Of a DNA stretch of 64,000 nt, positions 35,672 through 48,830 are shown in pieces (positions within the stretch are counted from its first letter, which is position 1; the number at the start of each line of letters is the position of its first letter). The translations under genes were made by a program, and so were the position numbers. The stretch is from positions 25,528,001-25,592,000 of the forward strand of contig NC_045131.1 in NCBI RefSeq assembly GCF_007655135.1, written 5' to 3'. Source of the stretch: Punica granatum. Lineage: Eukaryota; Streptophyta; Magnoliopsida; Myrtales; Lythraceae. Under the pieces are notes generated by a model. It had not been told where the DNA came from and ran no database searches. It saw nothing but the letters and a program-made list of their open reading frames with translations.

Positions 35672-37747
35672 ATTTTCGGAGGTTAGTAATGCTTTTAGTT
35701 TATGACAAGTCTGTACTGCCATTTGCTGAAATGTTTATAGTTATGCTTGCTTGTAGTCTATTCGGTTCGATATTGATATTTCGTTTTCCCAGTTTGAGTA
35801 GTGATAGGTGTCTTTGAAAAATTAGCGATTGAACAACCGTGTGCTGGGGAAACTAACCGATGTCCTTAAGATTGTAAGGAAATCGGTGCTCCTTGTTAAG
35901 GTGTCTATATATTGATTTTATCTTTTTCCTCTTTCTTTTGGTAGTCTGTGGTATGTTTTGAATAGTCCTTTCTTGTAATGTTCTTTTAATGCATATTTAC
36001 CTTTTAAGCTTACTGTCTGAATATTTAAATGTCCAATCAATATTTTGGGTGTTTTACTTTTGGGATGTATTTTGTAAATTTTTCTCTGTAAATTACTCAC
36101 TAAGCCTGTCTTGTTTGATGCGGAATCTAGAGGATTACGTGCTTTTGATGATGGGCAAGCACGACACTATGAAGATGAACTGCATTTTCCATCTATTAGA
36201 CCAAATGACAATTTAAGGTGGGAAAGACTGTTTTGCTGCTGAGTTTTTCCCAAGACCCCTTTGTTGAGTTTTGTTGCAGGGCAAAAAGAGCTGATGGGCA
36301 AGAATTATCTATAGCATAGTGGAGAGTTGATCCTGTTCTATGTAATGTTAGATCTGAATTTGCAGGTCCAAAACGAAAGCGTATTGTTATGTATATGTTA
36401 TGCAAAGTTCTTTAGTATTTTTCTCATTTTTGGTGTTTCCTTATTTTGAGAGTTTTCTTGCTTATTGTCCGGGAATATAATTTGTGTATATACTAGATGT
36501 ATCACAATTAATGAGAATGAGCTATTCCGACTAATTTTGAATTTGATAGAAACTTGATTAAGCTCGTGACCTGAAGCAGTCAACTACTCTTGGCCTGAGG
36601 CTATCTCGTTTAGGCTCGATTAAGCTCGTGAGAAAAGCCAGATTCAATCTTGAATAAAAGATGAGAAATGTGAACTTGGTCCACTAATAAAATGATATAA
36701 ATATAATTTTATATCGAAATTTGATAAAGCTGAAAGAGTCGACTAATGCTGAGCTCAAGCTCGACTCGCTCAAAGAAAGAGCTTGACTCGAGCTCGACAA
36801 GGTTGAGTCGACGAGATGAAGTTATCATCAAGATGATCGCAAGTAGCTCATGAGTATCTCATTTCAGCTACATTCCTTATCTAAGTGACTACTTTGTCAT
36901 ATCTAGCGAACATAAAGTAAATGGACTCATTTTATAAATGTAGCTCGTCTATTCTATAGATTTTTTCGTGTCGGCATAATGTGACATCAGTTCATCATGA
37001 AGTTACAATTAGCTAGTTCCCACAAATAATACATGAAGTATCATGATTTTCGATGTGTACCAGCTCAAACTATACTATTAGGATGATTGATATCAGAGTT
37101 GTGCACGACAGGGCAAGCTACGCAATGGCCAATGGATCAAATCATTCTAACATAACTACATATTAGCATTAAAATTTTACTCTAATATATAGATATCTAT
37201 ACTTTTATATCAGACATAATTATTAACGACAATATGACCATTTTAATTAGAACAATTGAACCCCTATTAGAGTTACATTAACTAAAATCATTTAAAAATA
37301 CTTGTAAACATTAACTTCCATATCTATCTATAAATATATATGCTCAAGTTAAATTTTGATTAGTTAGTATTTATTAAATGACCTTTTTAAAGTAGGATTA
37401 CATAGTTTCATATAAAAAATAATTAATAGGCCCAAAGAAAAAGGATCAAATCTCTTTTCACCAAACTAAAAAAGCCATCAGTTCTCTTATTTTCCCTAAT
37501 TTTGCACGTCTCTCTCTCTCATCTCTCTCTGTTATTCCAAATCTCTCGCCATTTCTCTCTTTCTCTTCCAAATCTCTAGGTTATCTCTTCCAAATCATTC
37601 TCTCCCATGTTCCTTATCAGATTCTGAGAGCAATCAAGCGAAAAATTCGCAAGATCTGCTACGCACTAGTATCAATGAGCGAGAAGAACGGCGCGCTAAA
37701 ATGGGTATGCAAATTTGGCGAAAAAGTCAGGTTAAATCATTCCCTGC
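35672..37747. other. CACTA region between TNPD and the long LTR; possible TNPA 5' exon
   Basis: About 36540-36800 is rich in GCTCGA/TCGAGC palindromes. At 37450-37730 a CT-rich leader precedes ATGAGCGAGAAGAACGG and a donor-like GTCAGGTTAAAT. This could be the first exon of the TNPA gene, with the long LTR sitting in its first intron. That is inference. Confidence 0.35.
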
Positions 37748-38123
37748 TGTCAGCATCCCGTTTTGATTCACCGGCTCCAAATATAAGCAAAATCGTCATT
37801 TCTATTATCTATCAGAGGGAAGTATTTTCTACTGATTGCTTGAGCATTCACAATTTTTGAAAATGAGGCATTTTTCTAATTTAACGCTAATTTTACAATT
37901 TTTCAATATATATATATATATATATATATTCTACGGAACATTTTCGGATTTCACGTGCACCAACTTCAATTTTCAAAATTTGAAATGAAAATTGAGGCCG
38001 AAAAATAATTCTCAGCATAATACTAATTCCTGAATTATTCTGAACACAATGGTGGTCCCGGATCAATTTTCAGGTATTTGGTTGAAAAGATAAAAATTTC
38101 AGGCCTTACGTGCAGCAATCTTA

Positions 38124-38426
38124 GAGTGCGTTTGGATTTAGAGTTGAGTTGAGTTGAGTTTTGGTTTTAATTGGTTTGTAATGATTATATTATTGAATTA
38201 TGAGAAAAAGTGTGAAAAAGTAATAAATAATTGAGAGAAAGTAATGATTAAGTAATGATTGTGTTGTTGAATTATGAAAAAGTAATGAATAGTTGAGAGA
38301 ATTTAATATTAAAAATTAAATTGAATGGTTAAAAAAATTTAAAAAATGAAAAAAAGTAATGATTGTGATGTTGAATTGAAGATAAGTGGAGTTGAGTTGA
38401 AAAATTTTCAAAAAACAAACGCACCC
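38124..38426. mobile_element. Tourist-like MITE, 303 bp, inside the long LTR
   Basis: Termini GAGTGCGTTTGG and, on the other strand, GGGTGCGTTTG are flanked by perfect TTA duplications (38121-38123, 38427-38429). It contains tandem GAGTT repeats and GTAATGATTGTG motifs shared with 28166-28458. Confidence 0.9.
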
Positions 38427-39746
38427 TTAATTTCTTTCGAAGTTCGAGGCGATGCTCGGAATTGAAAGTATTTTTCCACATGATATCGATCCTTGAATTT
38501 TTCTAAACACAACAGTATTTTTGGATCATTTTTCGGATGTCCATTTGAAGGGACGAGAAATTTAAAATAATCGAGCAATTACGACTAACATGCGTCGGAG
38601 GTCTAATATCGATTTTATCGGAATTCGGTCCCCATTGGTACAAATTGAAATTCTTATAGAGTTAATTATTTCTCGAATTTCACGATTTCAAAATTTTCAT
38701 TTTGAAAATATCGATGGATCCCGAGAAATTGATTTATCGATCTATGAATGGTCGTACGAATAAATAAATAAACAATAATAATTAATTAAAAAAATGAAAA
38801 AATGATGACAGAGGGGTTGTCCCCTTTGACCAGGTCTTCTCTTTTCTTCCTTTTCCATTCTTCTTCATCCCGGCACGGGATCCTTTTCTTTTTTTTTCCT
38901 TTCCTTTCTTCTGCTTCTTCCTTCTCTTTTCTCTGCAGCTCTGATCTCCTTGGCGTTTCTCTCGGCACGCTCGTTCCTGAAGAGGAAAAGGGGCAGATCG
39001 TCCAGCCCCCTGGGCTCTTCCTCTCCTCTTCCCGTTTAGATGAAACCTGCACTCCATAAGGACAAACCGAGAGTGAAAAAAAAAAAAATAGAGCAGAACA
39101 GAGAAAAATGAAGAAAAAGACAGCACAGAGACAGAAAAGACCAGCTGAGGACCTCACTCTCGGGACCAGCTCACGGTCCCTCAGCTCGAGAACCCCACAG
39201 CTCAGCAAGATCCTCTCTCACACGTTTCCCCTCAGCTCATTCTTCTTTCCCCCACGACTCCCTCAGCTCGTCCTCCCCCAACTCCCAGACGCCTTCAGCT
39301 CCCTCTTACTCTCTTTCTCTCAGCTCTCACTCCATCAGCTCACTTTCTGGCCCCCATCCGAACCCGCAGCTCAACTCTTTTTTTTTTTTTTTCACGTAAA
39401 GACTCCCCTAACAGCACACGGTGGACCCGACACCCTCTTCCCCCTCAACTCACCGCATGTGCCTCTCGGCCCTCCTGACCAACCCACTCCGAGCATTCTC
39501 TTTCCCTCAGACTCTCCCTCTCTCTCCATCAGCAACCGTTGTGGTTGCGGCTCCCTGAGTTGCCATTCTCCCAGTCCCGGAGTTGAGTTGCCAGGCCGCC
39601 CGAGTTGCAGCCCGTTGCTGCCTCTTCCTCTTCCTTTTGCAGGTCTTTGTGGCTCTTGGACGTTGTCGGAGTTCATTATCGACGTTCATCGCGCCTTGGA
39701 GTCATCCATTGCCGTTTTCAGCTGGATAGTGATCAACTATCGTCAC

Positions 39747-39938
39747 CAGGGGCGGAGCCAATGAAGAAGCAGGGGGGCAATTGCCCCCTGAACTTTGAAA
39801 CTTTTAACTTTTGCCCCCAAAGTATGAGATTTTTTTATATAAAATTAGTACTTTGCTCCCCCTGAACTTTAAATTTTTTAAATTTTACTCCAAACGTATA
39901 AGTTTGCCCCCTGGATAAAAATCTTGGCTTCGCCCCTG
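39747..39938. mobile_element. hAT MITE, 192 bp, inside the long LTR
   Basis: Termini CAGGGGCGGAGCCA and, on the other strand, CAGGGGCGAAGCCA. The 8-bp duplication ATCGTCAC is perfect (39739-39746, 39939-39946). Non-coding. Confidence 0.95.
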
Positions 39939-42900
39939 ATCGTCACTACCACGGTCTGGACGCCCTGTCCTCGAGCTGTAGCCGCCATCATGGGAGCTTC
40001 CAGTCGCGTCCAGCCGCTGTTTTCGCCTCCTCTGGTCTTTCCCAAGCTAAGTATACTGCCTGGTTTCTTTCTTTGCGTTTCCTGTTTGCTTGCTTGCATT
40101 ACCTGTCGTGCCCTTCGTATTCTTTGTTTTTTTACTCTTCCTGGCAGTTGAGCTCCGCTGCCCCTTTCCTTGCCATTGGAATATCCATGAACAGCCCATA
40201 ACCGGTTGGTTCGAGAGGTCTTCAAAGTTCCCCGAGTTCCTCCCAATTCTAGCTCGGGAGAGGTAAAATTCTCGACTTTAGCGGCATGCCTAGGACTCCC
40301 CTTGATGTGTTTGTATGATAACTCGAAGAACGAGCGGAAAAGTGGGTCTTGCAAACCATGGTGATGAGCAGGAATTTTTCAAACTCGATTTCACAAAGTT
40401 TTCAGGATGTTTCAGTTCAGTCCTTACAAGCTTTCGCTGTTTTCAGAATCAACACAAAACTGTCCGATCTGCTTCAACATAGTCCTGGACCATTTTCAGC
40501 ATTTTCAATTCAGCCACTGAACTTCCAGACAATTTAGATCAGTCCAGAGAACTTCTAATCAATTTCCAGTTCAGTCCCTGACTTTCTTAACAAATCCAGA
40601 ATGGTCCCTGACCGACGTTTTACATTTTCAAAGTTACCCATGACTTTTGAGCTGTTCCAAATCAGTCCCTACGACCTTAACCGAATTTTCAAATCAGCCC
40701 CAATTTTCTTGAAATTGTTCAATTTAGTCTTTGGATATTTTCCTTCAAAGTTTCCAAGTTTAAATGAGATCTCCAACCATTTCTGCTTGGGTCCCTGAAC
40801 GGTTTCTCACTTCCAACCCTTCTCCTCTTCGATATTAATCATTTCCCGAGTTTTTACATTATCTCGTTTCATGAGTCAGTGTCGTTTATCGATTTCGTCA
40901 ATATCTTGCTTGTGCATGCTTATATGTTCATATGAGTTTTTCGAGACCATGGCGGCACCGACTATGTAAAATATGCGTGTTGATCGTGTTTGATACTTGA
41001 GCATGCGAGAGTAGTCGGAATCGGGTTAGAGAGACCATCTAAGACCCGAAACGGGTCAAGGAGGCTCACGGCCATTCTCTTGAGGAAAGAGCCGAAAATC
41101 CCTTGGCCTTGTTTGGGTCAAGGACGGCCTCTTTACCTCAGTGAAATCCTCTTCTCGCATTGTGTGCAATCACATTTCTAACATTGTTGCAAATCGAGCT
41201 TTAAAATGCTTGTTAAAACATTATTTTCCAAATAAAGTGCATAGATTCGTGTATAGGTGACTTTTGCAGGCCCACGAGGGTCTTAGGGTATTTCGATCAT
41301 TTTAATTGGGCTCCCTCAGCTTTCGAGGACCCGTCTAGGTCGCCGTACCACGAGTCGTTTTCATAAAATTAAGCTTTTTGGGTATCAAGACTCAATTCAT
41401 GCGATTATCCATGATCTGCTTGATTGTCTAAAACTCGTAGATTAATGAATTCAGCAATTTTTAATTAACTTAAAATTTCACACACGGACAATCGAGACAT
41501 TAACTTCACTAAAATAAATCACTCAGCCTTTTTAAAATAAATTGCACGAACCGGTCAATAATCTGTAAACGTGTCGACAATTCAAGAACTGTTGGCCATG
41601 CCCTTTTAAAACTCACAATTTCAAAAGTACCAAGATACGTGTCACGCGTAGCATGGATATCTAGGGAGTACTCGTATATCTTGACTCTAGGCCCGACTTG
41701 AGACGGCTCAAGTCGTGGTATACGAGTTCTCTTTAGACCACTTCCGGGCGGAACAATCGATTTCTCGGCTCTTTCGGGATCCTCACGACCCCGGTAGATT
41801 TCAGGGATCGGTCGACACCGGCTATTGACTTTCGATAATCCGAATAACGTAATCTTGATTTTTTATGCACACACATTTTCCGGTTCAAGGGCATGACCAT
41901 CAGTTCTTGACTTGCCGACACCCTAGGCATTAGGATGGCCGAAACATATCGAATAGGAAACAGGTGGACACCTGTCAAGGTACGATTGTCACTCGTATGC
42001 CCCCTCTTTTCCATCGGTATGTTTTTGTCACCCTAGTGTAGATTCGGGCTCTTAGGGAATTGGATTAGAGGCACGAGCGAGAACTACACGTGAAGGGTTG
42101 TCCGATCCCACATGGGTCATGTGTAGAGATCTTGGCACCCACATGGTATTTCGTCCTCCCATTTCCCTACGTTTGTGCTTAGAACCGGTCAAAACACGAA
42201 AGACATGTTAATCTCGAACCCGACTTAATCAAACAAGGGCAAATAGTCAAGTAAAAGGTTAGGTTTCGGGTTTTAGGCGAAAACACACTCTTGTCATAAT
42301 CTGTAAAAGCTACATTATCACGATACATAACAATCTCAAAACAATCCACGCATTCGAGACTTGACTACAGACATCATGTATGTCGGGTCCACTAAAACAC
42401 CGCCGATGCTACATACCCTCCTGAGGCGGTCCACGACCGATTCACACCGAATACATCATCTTGTTTGCTTGTTTATGATAGGAATTTGCTTGCCAAGTAA
42501 CCCCGGTTCATAACCTGATAAATCACATAAGCCCGGCAATAATACACAACTTGTTTGTTTTCTTCTGTATTGATATGCTTTTGTCTGTTTTTCTCCGTCT
42601 TCTTGTGGGTCGAGTCCGATCCTTTAGGATACGATTCACACAAGGTCCAAAGGCCATAACCGTCGATCACGGGGTCCAACGCCCCACGCACTTGAGCGCG
42701 CGCGACCCGATTGCAATATGGGGTTTTGCCTTGGGTCACTGTCTTGACTCGGTTAGTATCCACGTGGAGGATGACTCGGGTCAAGACACATGAAACGAGG
42801 TTAGACAATCACCCAAGAGCTCGACTGGTCCCACAGCTATCTCGATGACCATTCCGTCCTCTTGAAAATCCGTCGATTCGATCGGACACGATCTCCGGCT

Positions 42901-44481
42901 TTTATGAGCCCGCATTGCTTTAATTTTAGTTTTGGTGTTTTTCCTAAACATACGGTGAGTCTGAGTTGAATAATGATCGAACGCGAACCGACCGGGATTC
43001 AATTATTGTAATTTGTATTTTTATTTATTTAAGAGAACAATATAAATATTTATTTTGTATATTTATTCATGTAAGAATTCCGGTCGAAGAGTGAACGGTA
43101 CGAGTACTAAATCGGTTCAGTTGATCTACTTACCTAGGGACGAGTAAACCAATGCTTCGCGGTTTCGGTTCGCGCGAGACGCTGACCATCGCAGTCCGAT
43201 GAACCGTTACATGAGGATAGTAAGTCGATTTCTCGATGTACGGGCCTACTCCTTTCTCGGGTTCTTAGTCTGAATCGATCGTTTTCTCTGAGCGCAGCTT
43301 AATCATGCGATAAATAAATAAAAGTGGCAAGCTATAGGCAAACAGAGTACCGATAGGGAGTGCGGGATATAAGCCCGCACGTAACAAAACCCCCGAATCC
43401 AAAATTTCTGGTTTTGCAAGACCAATACCTTAGGAAACTAGGTGTATCCCATCCTCCTAGACCCGGACAACTCACCAACCCTTGGCTTTTGGGTTGTAAA
43501 TAAGTAGTGACAACTCCTTCTCACGCGTGTTCGTCACGCATCTACACAGAAAGGTGGACACTCCCAAGCCATGCAATCGATCGCATGTATGCTGGCCTTG
43601 ACAAGATAAAATTTGGGTCCGCACACCTACGAATTGTTATTGTGGGTTCGTAGCTCACTATCTAACCACAAGAGAATTTGGGGAGATTACACGAAGGTAT
43701 CTCCTTTCTCTTTCTCTACACTAATCGATGCTCTCTTATTCTTGCATGAAATTTCTATAAGTTTTTGCCTTTGTGGTTTAGAGTCAATCTACTAAAACTG
43801 TCTCTATACTGAGTATTTTCGGTTACTTCACTTTGATTGTCTCTCTGTATAGGGATGGGCAATTATACTATCTGACTTGTTTGCTTGAATTTTGTTTCAG
43901 TTGTGTAGAGCTGCTATGCTTAGATGGCAAAATCAGAGATTTACTAAAGATTTATCTGTTGATTATATACTCATTTTGTTCCATGGGAGTTGTTGTTAGA
44001 CATTGGAAATATTGGTTGAAAAGTGGTGTTTTCTAATAATTTCGGTTACTAAATAAAGACTAAAACTGTATTTATCTGTTACCAATGAAATATTATACTT
44101 ATTGGTCGGGTTCCATTTATCATGTGAAACGATGGAAATGTGAAAAATTGCTGCTTTTCGATTAAAACCAAACCCCCGATTCTTAACTTGTGTAATTTAA
44201 GTTGTGATTCAGTGTTGAGCTGTTAAAATTTGATATTTGTTGAGTTTTTCCCTTTACTTCACTTTCAATTAACTCTCTATAAAGCAAGGGAAAATGGGGC
44301 TTTGATGATACTTTTCTGATTTTCTTTCAATGTGAGCCACGTAGCGTTAATGATCAGTTATCTTATGTTGATGTGTAGAGTCATCTCGTAAATACTTGTG
44401 CCTTTAATGAAACAAAAAAATTTATTTTTGATTTGTTCTCGTTAGAATTCTTATTTTAACATGAATATAACTCTTTGAGTT

Positions 44482-46187
44482 TTGATAGGTCCATTGACGA
44501 TGGCACCACATCATCAAAGGAAAAATACTTCAGCTACTGGTCAAGTCAGTTATACTCAATCCCAATCCTATCTTGGTTTGCCAACAGCTCCTCAAAGCAT
44601 GTCGCCTCAAGTGGGAACTGCTAATCAAACTGGTAGCCCGGTTGCCCCTACACTAGCTAATTTATTAACCTAAGGTTTATTCTTTTTCATATTTACCCTT
44701 GTTTCATATTCTAACTACTTGTTCATCTTGTATATGTTAACTTTCTTATATTATTCATAGGTACTACTTCTGCTACCAGAAAGAGAGGTTGTGGTTTAGC
44801 TAGAGGTTTTCAAGTCACGAAACGGCTTAAGGAGGGCAGAAAAATTGATGGAGTTATCATTTCTGAAGATAACTACAAACCTGTAGGCTCAACTAAGAAA
44901 ATATTTAGATGAAGTTAGGCATAATCACCCGGTTACTAGCTCCCCCTTCAAGTATTTTATTGGAAGAGAAATAAAAATGAGATGAAAGAGCCACTATTTG
45001 CTCGTCTACAGGTAAGAGAAACTATGAATATTCTAATTTAATTTAAGATATATTATGTGTTGCATGTATCTAGGATGACTTTAGCTGCAAATTTGATGCT
45101 GAAATGTGATAAAACAAGCATATTTATTTTCTTACTCTTTACTTTGGCTCTGTAGAGTGAATTTCAAATTTCTCTGTTTGAGCCACATGCAAGAGAAGTG
45201 GTAGATGCAACAATGGTAGATCATTATAGGCAATTCTAGCGTAATTGCTGCAAATCCTATTGATGTGGAGGAGATAGATTGGATTCCATTATGTGAGCAT
45301 TTCGAGAGTGATGAATTTAAGGTTTTTTTTTTATCTAGTTAGCATTTTTTTTCCTGCCCCTTTGTTTACCATATGCATGCCCTTTATGCAAGTAAATGTA
45401 TTTTTTAATGTAGCGTGCTAGCAAGGTAAATACTGCCAATCGGTTGAAGCTTGAGGTGAATCATACATCAGGTTCAAAATCATATTATCATCGTATGTAT
45501 GAAATGGTGAGATTGAGGATGACTTCAAAATGTTTTATACTAAATTTAATCAATGACTGATATGTCGCCTCATTTATAATTATGTGTTGGAAATCTCTGA
45601 GGAGCCTCAATTGGTGCCTAAAGAAGTCGGTGTGTATTATGATGCCCATCACAAGAGGGCTACCGGCACATGGATCCATCCAAAAGCTCAAGAGAACCAT
45701 GTATTTCACTCTTACATGAAAATACGTTAAAAAGCTTTCTAGAGATATTTATTTGCTCATAGAAGTTGAACCTATTATTTTTATTGTTAGTATCAGTGAT
45801 ACTTTGAATGATAAAATATTTTTTCCTTCACAGGAATAAATGAAGGCTTCGCATGCACAACCAACAGAGAATGACATTCTATTAACAAGAAGCAAGATAT
45901 TTCAGGAAGTTGTGAAGCCAAAATCTAGGTTTACTCATGGAGTTGGCTATGGTGCGAGGCATCATGCTAGGCCAAGATCAACTCCTCGTTTCCATGCAGA
46001 AGGTAATGATTCTGAGAGAGAATCTCGTCGAGTGTTGGAGCAGAATATTGGAAGTCAACAAGCTCATATAGAAAGTCAACAAGCTCAGATTGGAATATTG
46101 CAGTCATCACATGCCAATCTGGAAGCTCAAATTCGAGATTTGCTTGGTCGACTTGAAGCAAGAGATGCCTCTCACTCAAATCCTTGA
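44482..46187 (+). pseudogene. TNPA-like (Ptta/En/Spm plant transposase) gene of the CACTA element
   Basis: Exon-like pieces in order are a Gln/Ser-rich N-terminus from 44500 (APHHQRKNTSATGQVSYTQ), then after acceptor ATTCATAG at 44760 RGCGLARGFQVTKRLKEGRK. Next come SEFQISLFEPHAREVVDATM (about 45155) and a block with EVGVYYDAHHKRATGTWIHP (45627). The last is SKIFQEVVKPKSRFTHGVGY, leading into a Gln-rich coiled coil (NIGSQQAHIESQQAQIGILQ) that ends at 46185-46187. The order and the FTHGVGYGA signature match plant En/Spm TNPA-type proteins, which bind subterminal repeats. Stops between some blocks suggest decay, though introns explain part of them. An exon further upstream (near 37675) is possible. 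Confidence 0.7.
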
Positions 46188-47279
46188 CTGTAAATAAAAA
46201 ACTTCAACTTCTTGTTTTTCTTTTTTGGTCTATCTATTGGCTATATTGGTTAGATTTCAATTATTCAAGGGACATCAACTTCATAGAATATGGAAGGAAG
46301 TTTTTTTATTTGTCCAATAAATTGCATTGGGTTACTGAAAAAAATGATAAGCTTGGATTTTTCTGTAGGATGGAACTCATAATTTGTCTTGACATTCTTC
46401 CTAATATTCTCTAACCCTTTTATTATTGATCTCCATGCATTTACTTTTTTATTTTATAGTCGTTCCATCATAGCCTCTTGAACCCTCTAAAGCATAAAAG
46501 ATGATTATTCATATTTTTTATTTTTCTATGGAGCCTTTAACTTTTATCTTGCATTTTGATGACGTAGTCTTGTAGTTTAGATACCTTATTTTTGGATAAG
46601 GGCTATTGTAAGATCTTAAGGTGATCCTGGAGCATTACAATCTAATTTTTATGAGTTGTGGCATGGTAGCCATCACATTTGTATTATTTTAAAATTACAA
46701 CATGTTGATTGAATTTTTTGTTTTGTATTTTGTAGATGAAAGTGCATGTGGACAATGGGAGGCGCATGATTCATCAAGTAAATGGTTTCTAGAAAGATCA
46801 TCGCTATATTCTAGGATGTTTTCTTTTAATTTCTAAGTTCAAGTAGAAGTAGTTCTCTTCTTAGACTTGCAATTTGGAATTTCTTTGACATTTTAATATT
46901 ATAACTTTGGATTAATAGGTTAATATCTATTTGCTACTCTTTATTCTAGTTGAAAATGTTTGTATTGCTTTCGTTTTTCACTAATTTTGTACATCCAATT
47001 TGGCCTATGATTACAGTATTGGATAAAATGTAATATTCACCAAATTAACCGTATAAATTATAGATAAAATAATTATGATGAAAGAATTCGTCAATTATGA
47101 CGAAAGAATTCGTGAAAAAAAGAATTTAATTTTATAAATTTTTAGAAAATTAATATTTTTAAAAAATTATTAATTATTCCTAATTACGAATTTTAAATTT
47201 AATTAATTTTATTATTTTGACGAATATTTAGTCATGTATTTTATCACGAGATATTTCATTCGAAAATTAAAGATCGATT
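46188..47279. other. CACTA 3' non-coding region
   Basis: AT-rich. An acceptor-like TTTTGTAG before ATGAAAGTGCATGTGG (about 46736) may start a 3' UTR exon. Nothing else is recognised. Confidence 0.35.
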
Positions 47280-47559
47280 TTTCATGACAAATGACATTTA
47301 TTGCAACGAAATCATATTAATATTGTGACATTTCATTTTGTCATGATAAAATGATTTATAACTACAAAATTTAACTTTGTCACAATATGTGATATGATAT
47401 TGTGATAAAGTAATGTTTTGTCACGACAAATTTGTTAAGACGAGCTTATTCTAGTGAAAGCTGCGACAAAAAAAAATTGTCACGAGAAACATTTGGTGAC
47501 AAATGCCAACCATACTTTGACAAAATATTTTGTAGCAATAGTCTAATATTCTTGTAGTG
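47280..47559 (+). repeat. CACTA right terminus and subterminal repeats
   Basis: Repeated TTTGTCACAA, TTGTGATA and GACAAA motifs in both orientations, ending ATTCTTGTAGTG. Confidence 0.8.
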
Positions 47560-47563
47560 AAAT

Positions 47564-47574
47564 TGGTATCAGAG
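47564..47574 (+). promoter_or_regulatory. Copia primer-binding site
   Basis: TGGTATCAGAG is complementary to the 3' end of initiator methionine tRNA, the usual primer of plant Copia elements. It is separated from its own 5' LTR only by the CACTA insertion. Confidence 0.9.
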
Positions 47575-47596
47575 AATGGTCTCGGAAAGGACAAAG

Positions 47597-48830
47597 ATGT
47601 CGGGAGCTAAGTTCGAGGTAGAGATGTTTGATGGATCGAATGACTTTAGGCTATGGAAGATCAAGATGAAGGCTTTACTTGTGTAGCATGGCCTTGAGGA
47701 AGCAATAGAAGGAGAGAGGAAGCTACCTGTGACCCTATCACCGGAGGAGAATAAGACGGTAATGTAAAAAGCTCCGAGCACCATGTAGTTAAGCCTGTCA
47801 GTTGAACCTGTCAAATAAAGTTCTATGGGAGGTATGTGATAAGAACTCGGCACCAAAAGTGTGGGCGAAGCCAAAATCGCTATATTAGCGGAAGTCCCTA
47901 ACGAGCAGGTTGTCCTTGAAGTAGTGATTTTACCATTTGAATATGAGTTCAGGAACATCCGTCGGTGATCACATGGGCCTCTTTAATCAGATTGTAATGG
48001 ATCTCACAAACGTGGATAGCAAGATTGAAGACAAAGATCAAGCTTCGTTGTTTCTGTGTTATCTCTCGGAAGCAGACGAGAGTTTCATGGACATCGTGTA
48101 TATGGTAGGATAAGCATCGCCTTGGAAAATGTCAAGGCATCGCTAAACTCGAATGAGTTGCAGAAAAAAGTGATGGAGCACCATGGAGGCAACGCTGAAG
48201 GCCTAGTAGCAAGGAATAGATCAAGCGAGAAGGGATCTTGTGGCAGCCACAAGTGAAGGGGCAAAAAGCCGATTTGCTGGAACTGCAACGAGGAAGGCCA
48301 TCTCAAGAGGGACTGTCCAAGGTGAAGAGGCAAGAAAGGTGTGCCTTCGAAGGATCCGGTAGTAACAGAGGAAAGATACGAAGGAGTAGATATTCTTACA
48401 ACAATAGGTGATGTAAATGCAGGTGCCAAGATTCTCACTACATCTAGCACGTTAGGTATCACGTGGATTCTTGATTCGGGATGCACTTTCCATGTTTGCT
48501 ATGGTCGAGGATTATTTTCTACTTATCGGTCCATAAAATGTGGGAAAGCCTTATGGCTAATGGTGACACATGCCATGTTGTGGGGTGGGAGAAGTGCGAA
48601 TCCAGCTACATACTAGCAGTAAGATGTTATTGGGCGATGTTAAGCATGTCCCAGGATTAAAGAAAAATGTGATCTCGTTGGGCACATTTGATAAGTTTGG
48701 CTATAAGTAGAGGTAATGTTGAGTTGTAAAAATCTCGAAAGGTGGTCTCTTGGTGATGAAGGAACTGTTATAAGAGGGCATCTATAATCTGCAAGGAAGG
48801 GCTTCAACGACAACATTCGAGTGTTTGACT
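47597..48830 (+). pseudogene. Copia gag/protease remnant
   Basis: Gag begins at ATG 47597 (SGAKFEVEMFDGSNDFRLW) with frequent stops. Further on is ENVKASLNSNELQKKVMEHH, and then the CCHC zinc knuckle CWNCNEEGHLKRDC (48275-48316, C-X2-C-X4-H-X4-C), which binds RNA during packaging. The protease active-site motif appears as WILDSGCTFH (about 48463-48490) and a gag-pre-integrase trace as GDVKHVPGLKKNVISLG (about 48636). Sequence similarity ends soon after, so integrase core and reverse transcriptase are deleted. Confidence 0.85.

Larger units (their letters stand above)
37748..43625 (+). mobile_element. Long Tat/Ogre-like (Ty3/Gypsy) solo LTR, about 5.9 kb with insertions
   Basis: It starts TGTCAGCATCCCGTTTTGAT, like plant Tat-clade LTRs, and ends GGGTCCGCACA. 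A 5-bp duplication with one mismatch may flank it (CCTGC 37743-37747, CCTAC 43626-43630). The interior has runs of 'TTCAGTCCCTGAAC'-like sentences (40350-40800) and GC-rich stretches, with no gag or pol domains. A second copy of its start lies at 22402-22588, showing it is a dispersed repeat. Length without the two MITEs is about 5.4 kb, long but within what I recall for Ogre LTRs. A degenerate PBS-like TGACAACTCC at about 43509 could instead mean a 5' LTR plus a truncated interior. Confidence 0.5.
29330..47559 (+). mobile_element. CACTA (En/Spm) DNA transposon, 18.2 kb, with nested insertions
   Basis: The left end reads CACTATAAGAA and the right end reads CACTACAAGAA on the opposite strand, the hallmark of CACTA elements. 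The 3-bp target duplication AAA abuts both ends (29327-29329, 47560-47562). Subterminal DNA carries many short GTCACAA/TTGTGAC motifs in both orientations. Inside are a TNPD-type transposase (31.27-35.67 kb) and a TNPA-type gene (44.5-46.2 kb), both on the plus strand and both with stops and frameshifts. A hAT element and a long solo LTR account for much of the excess length. It is old and almost certainly non-autonomous now. Confidence 0.9.

Noticed and set aside
38782..39764. Open frames of 114 to 218 codons on both strands
   Set aside because: They are Ser/Leu/Pro- or Lys/Arg/Glu-rich readings of CT-rich DNA inside the long LTR and are interrupted by poly-T/poly-A tracts. No domain.
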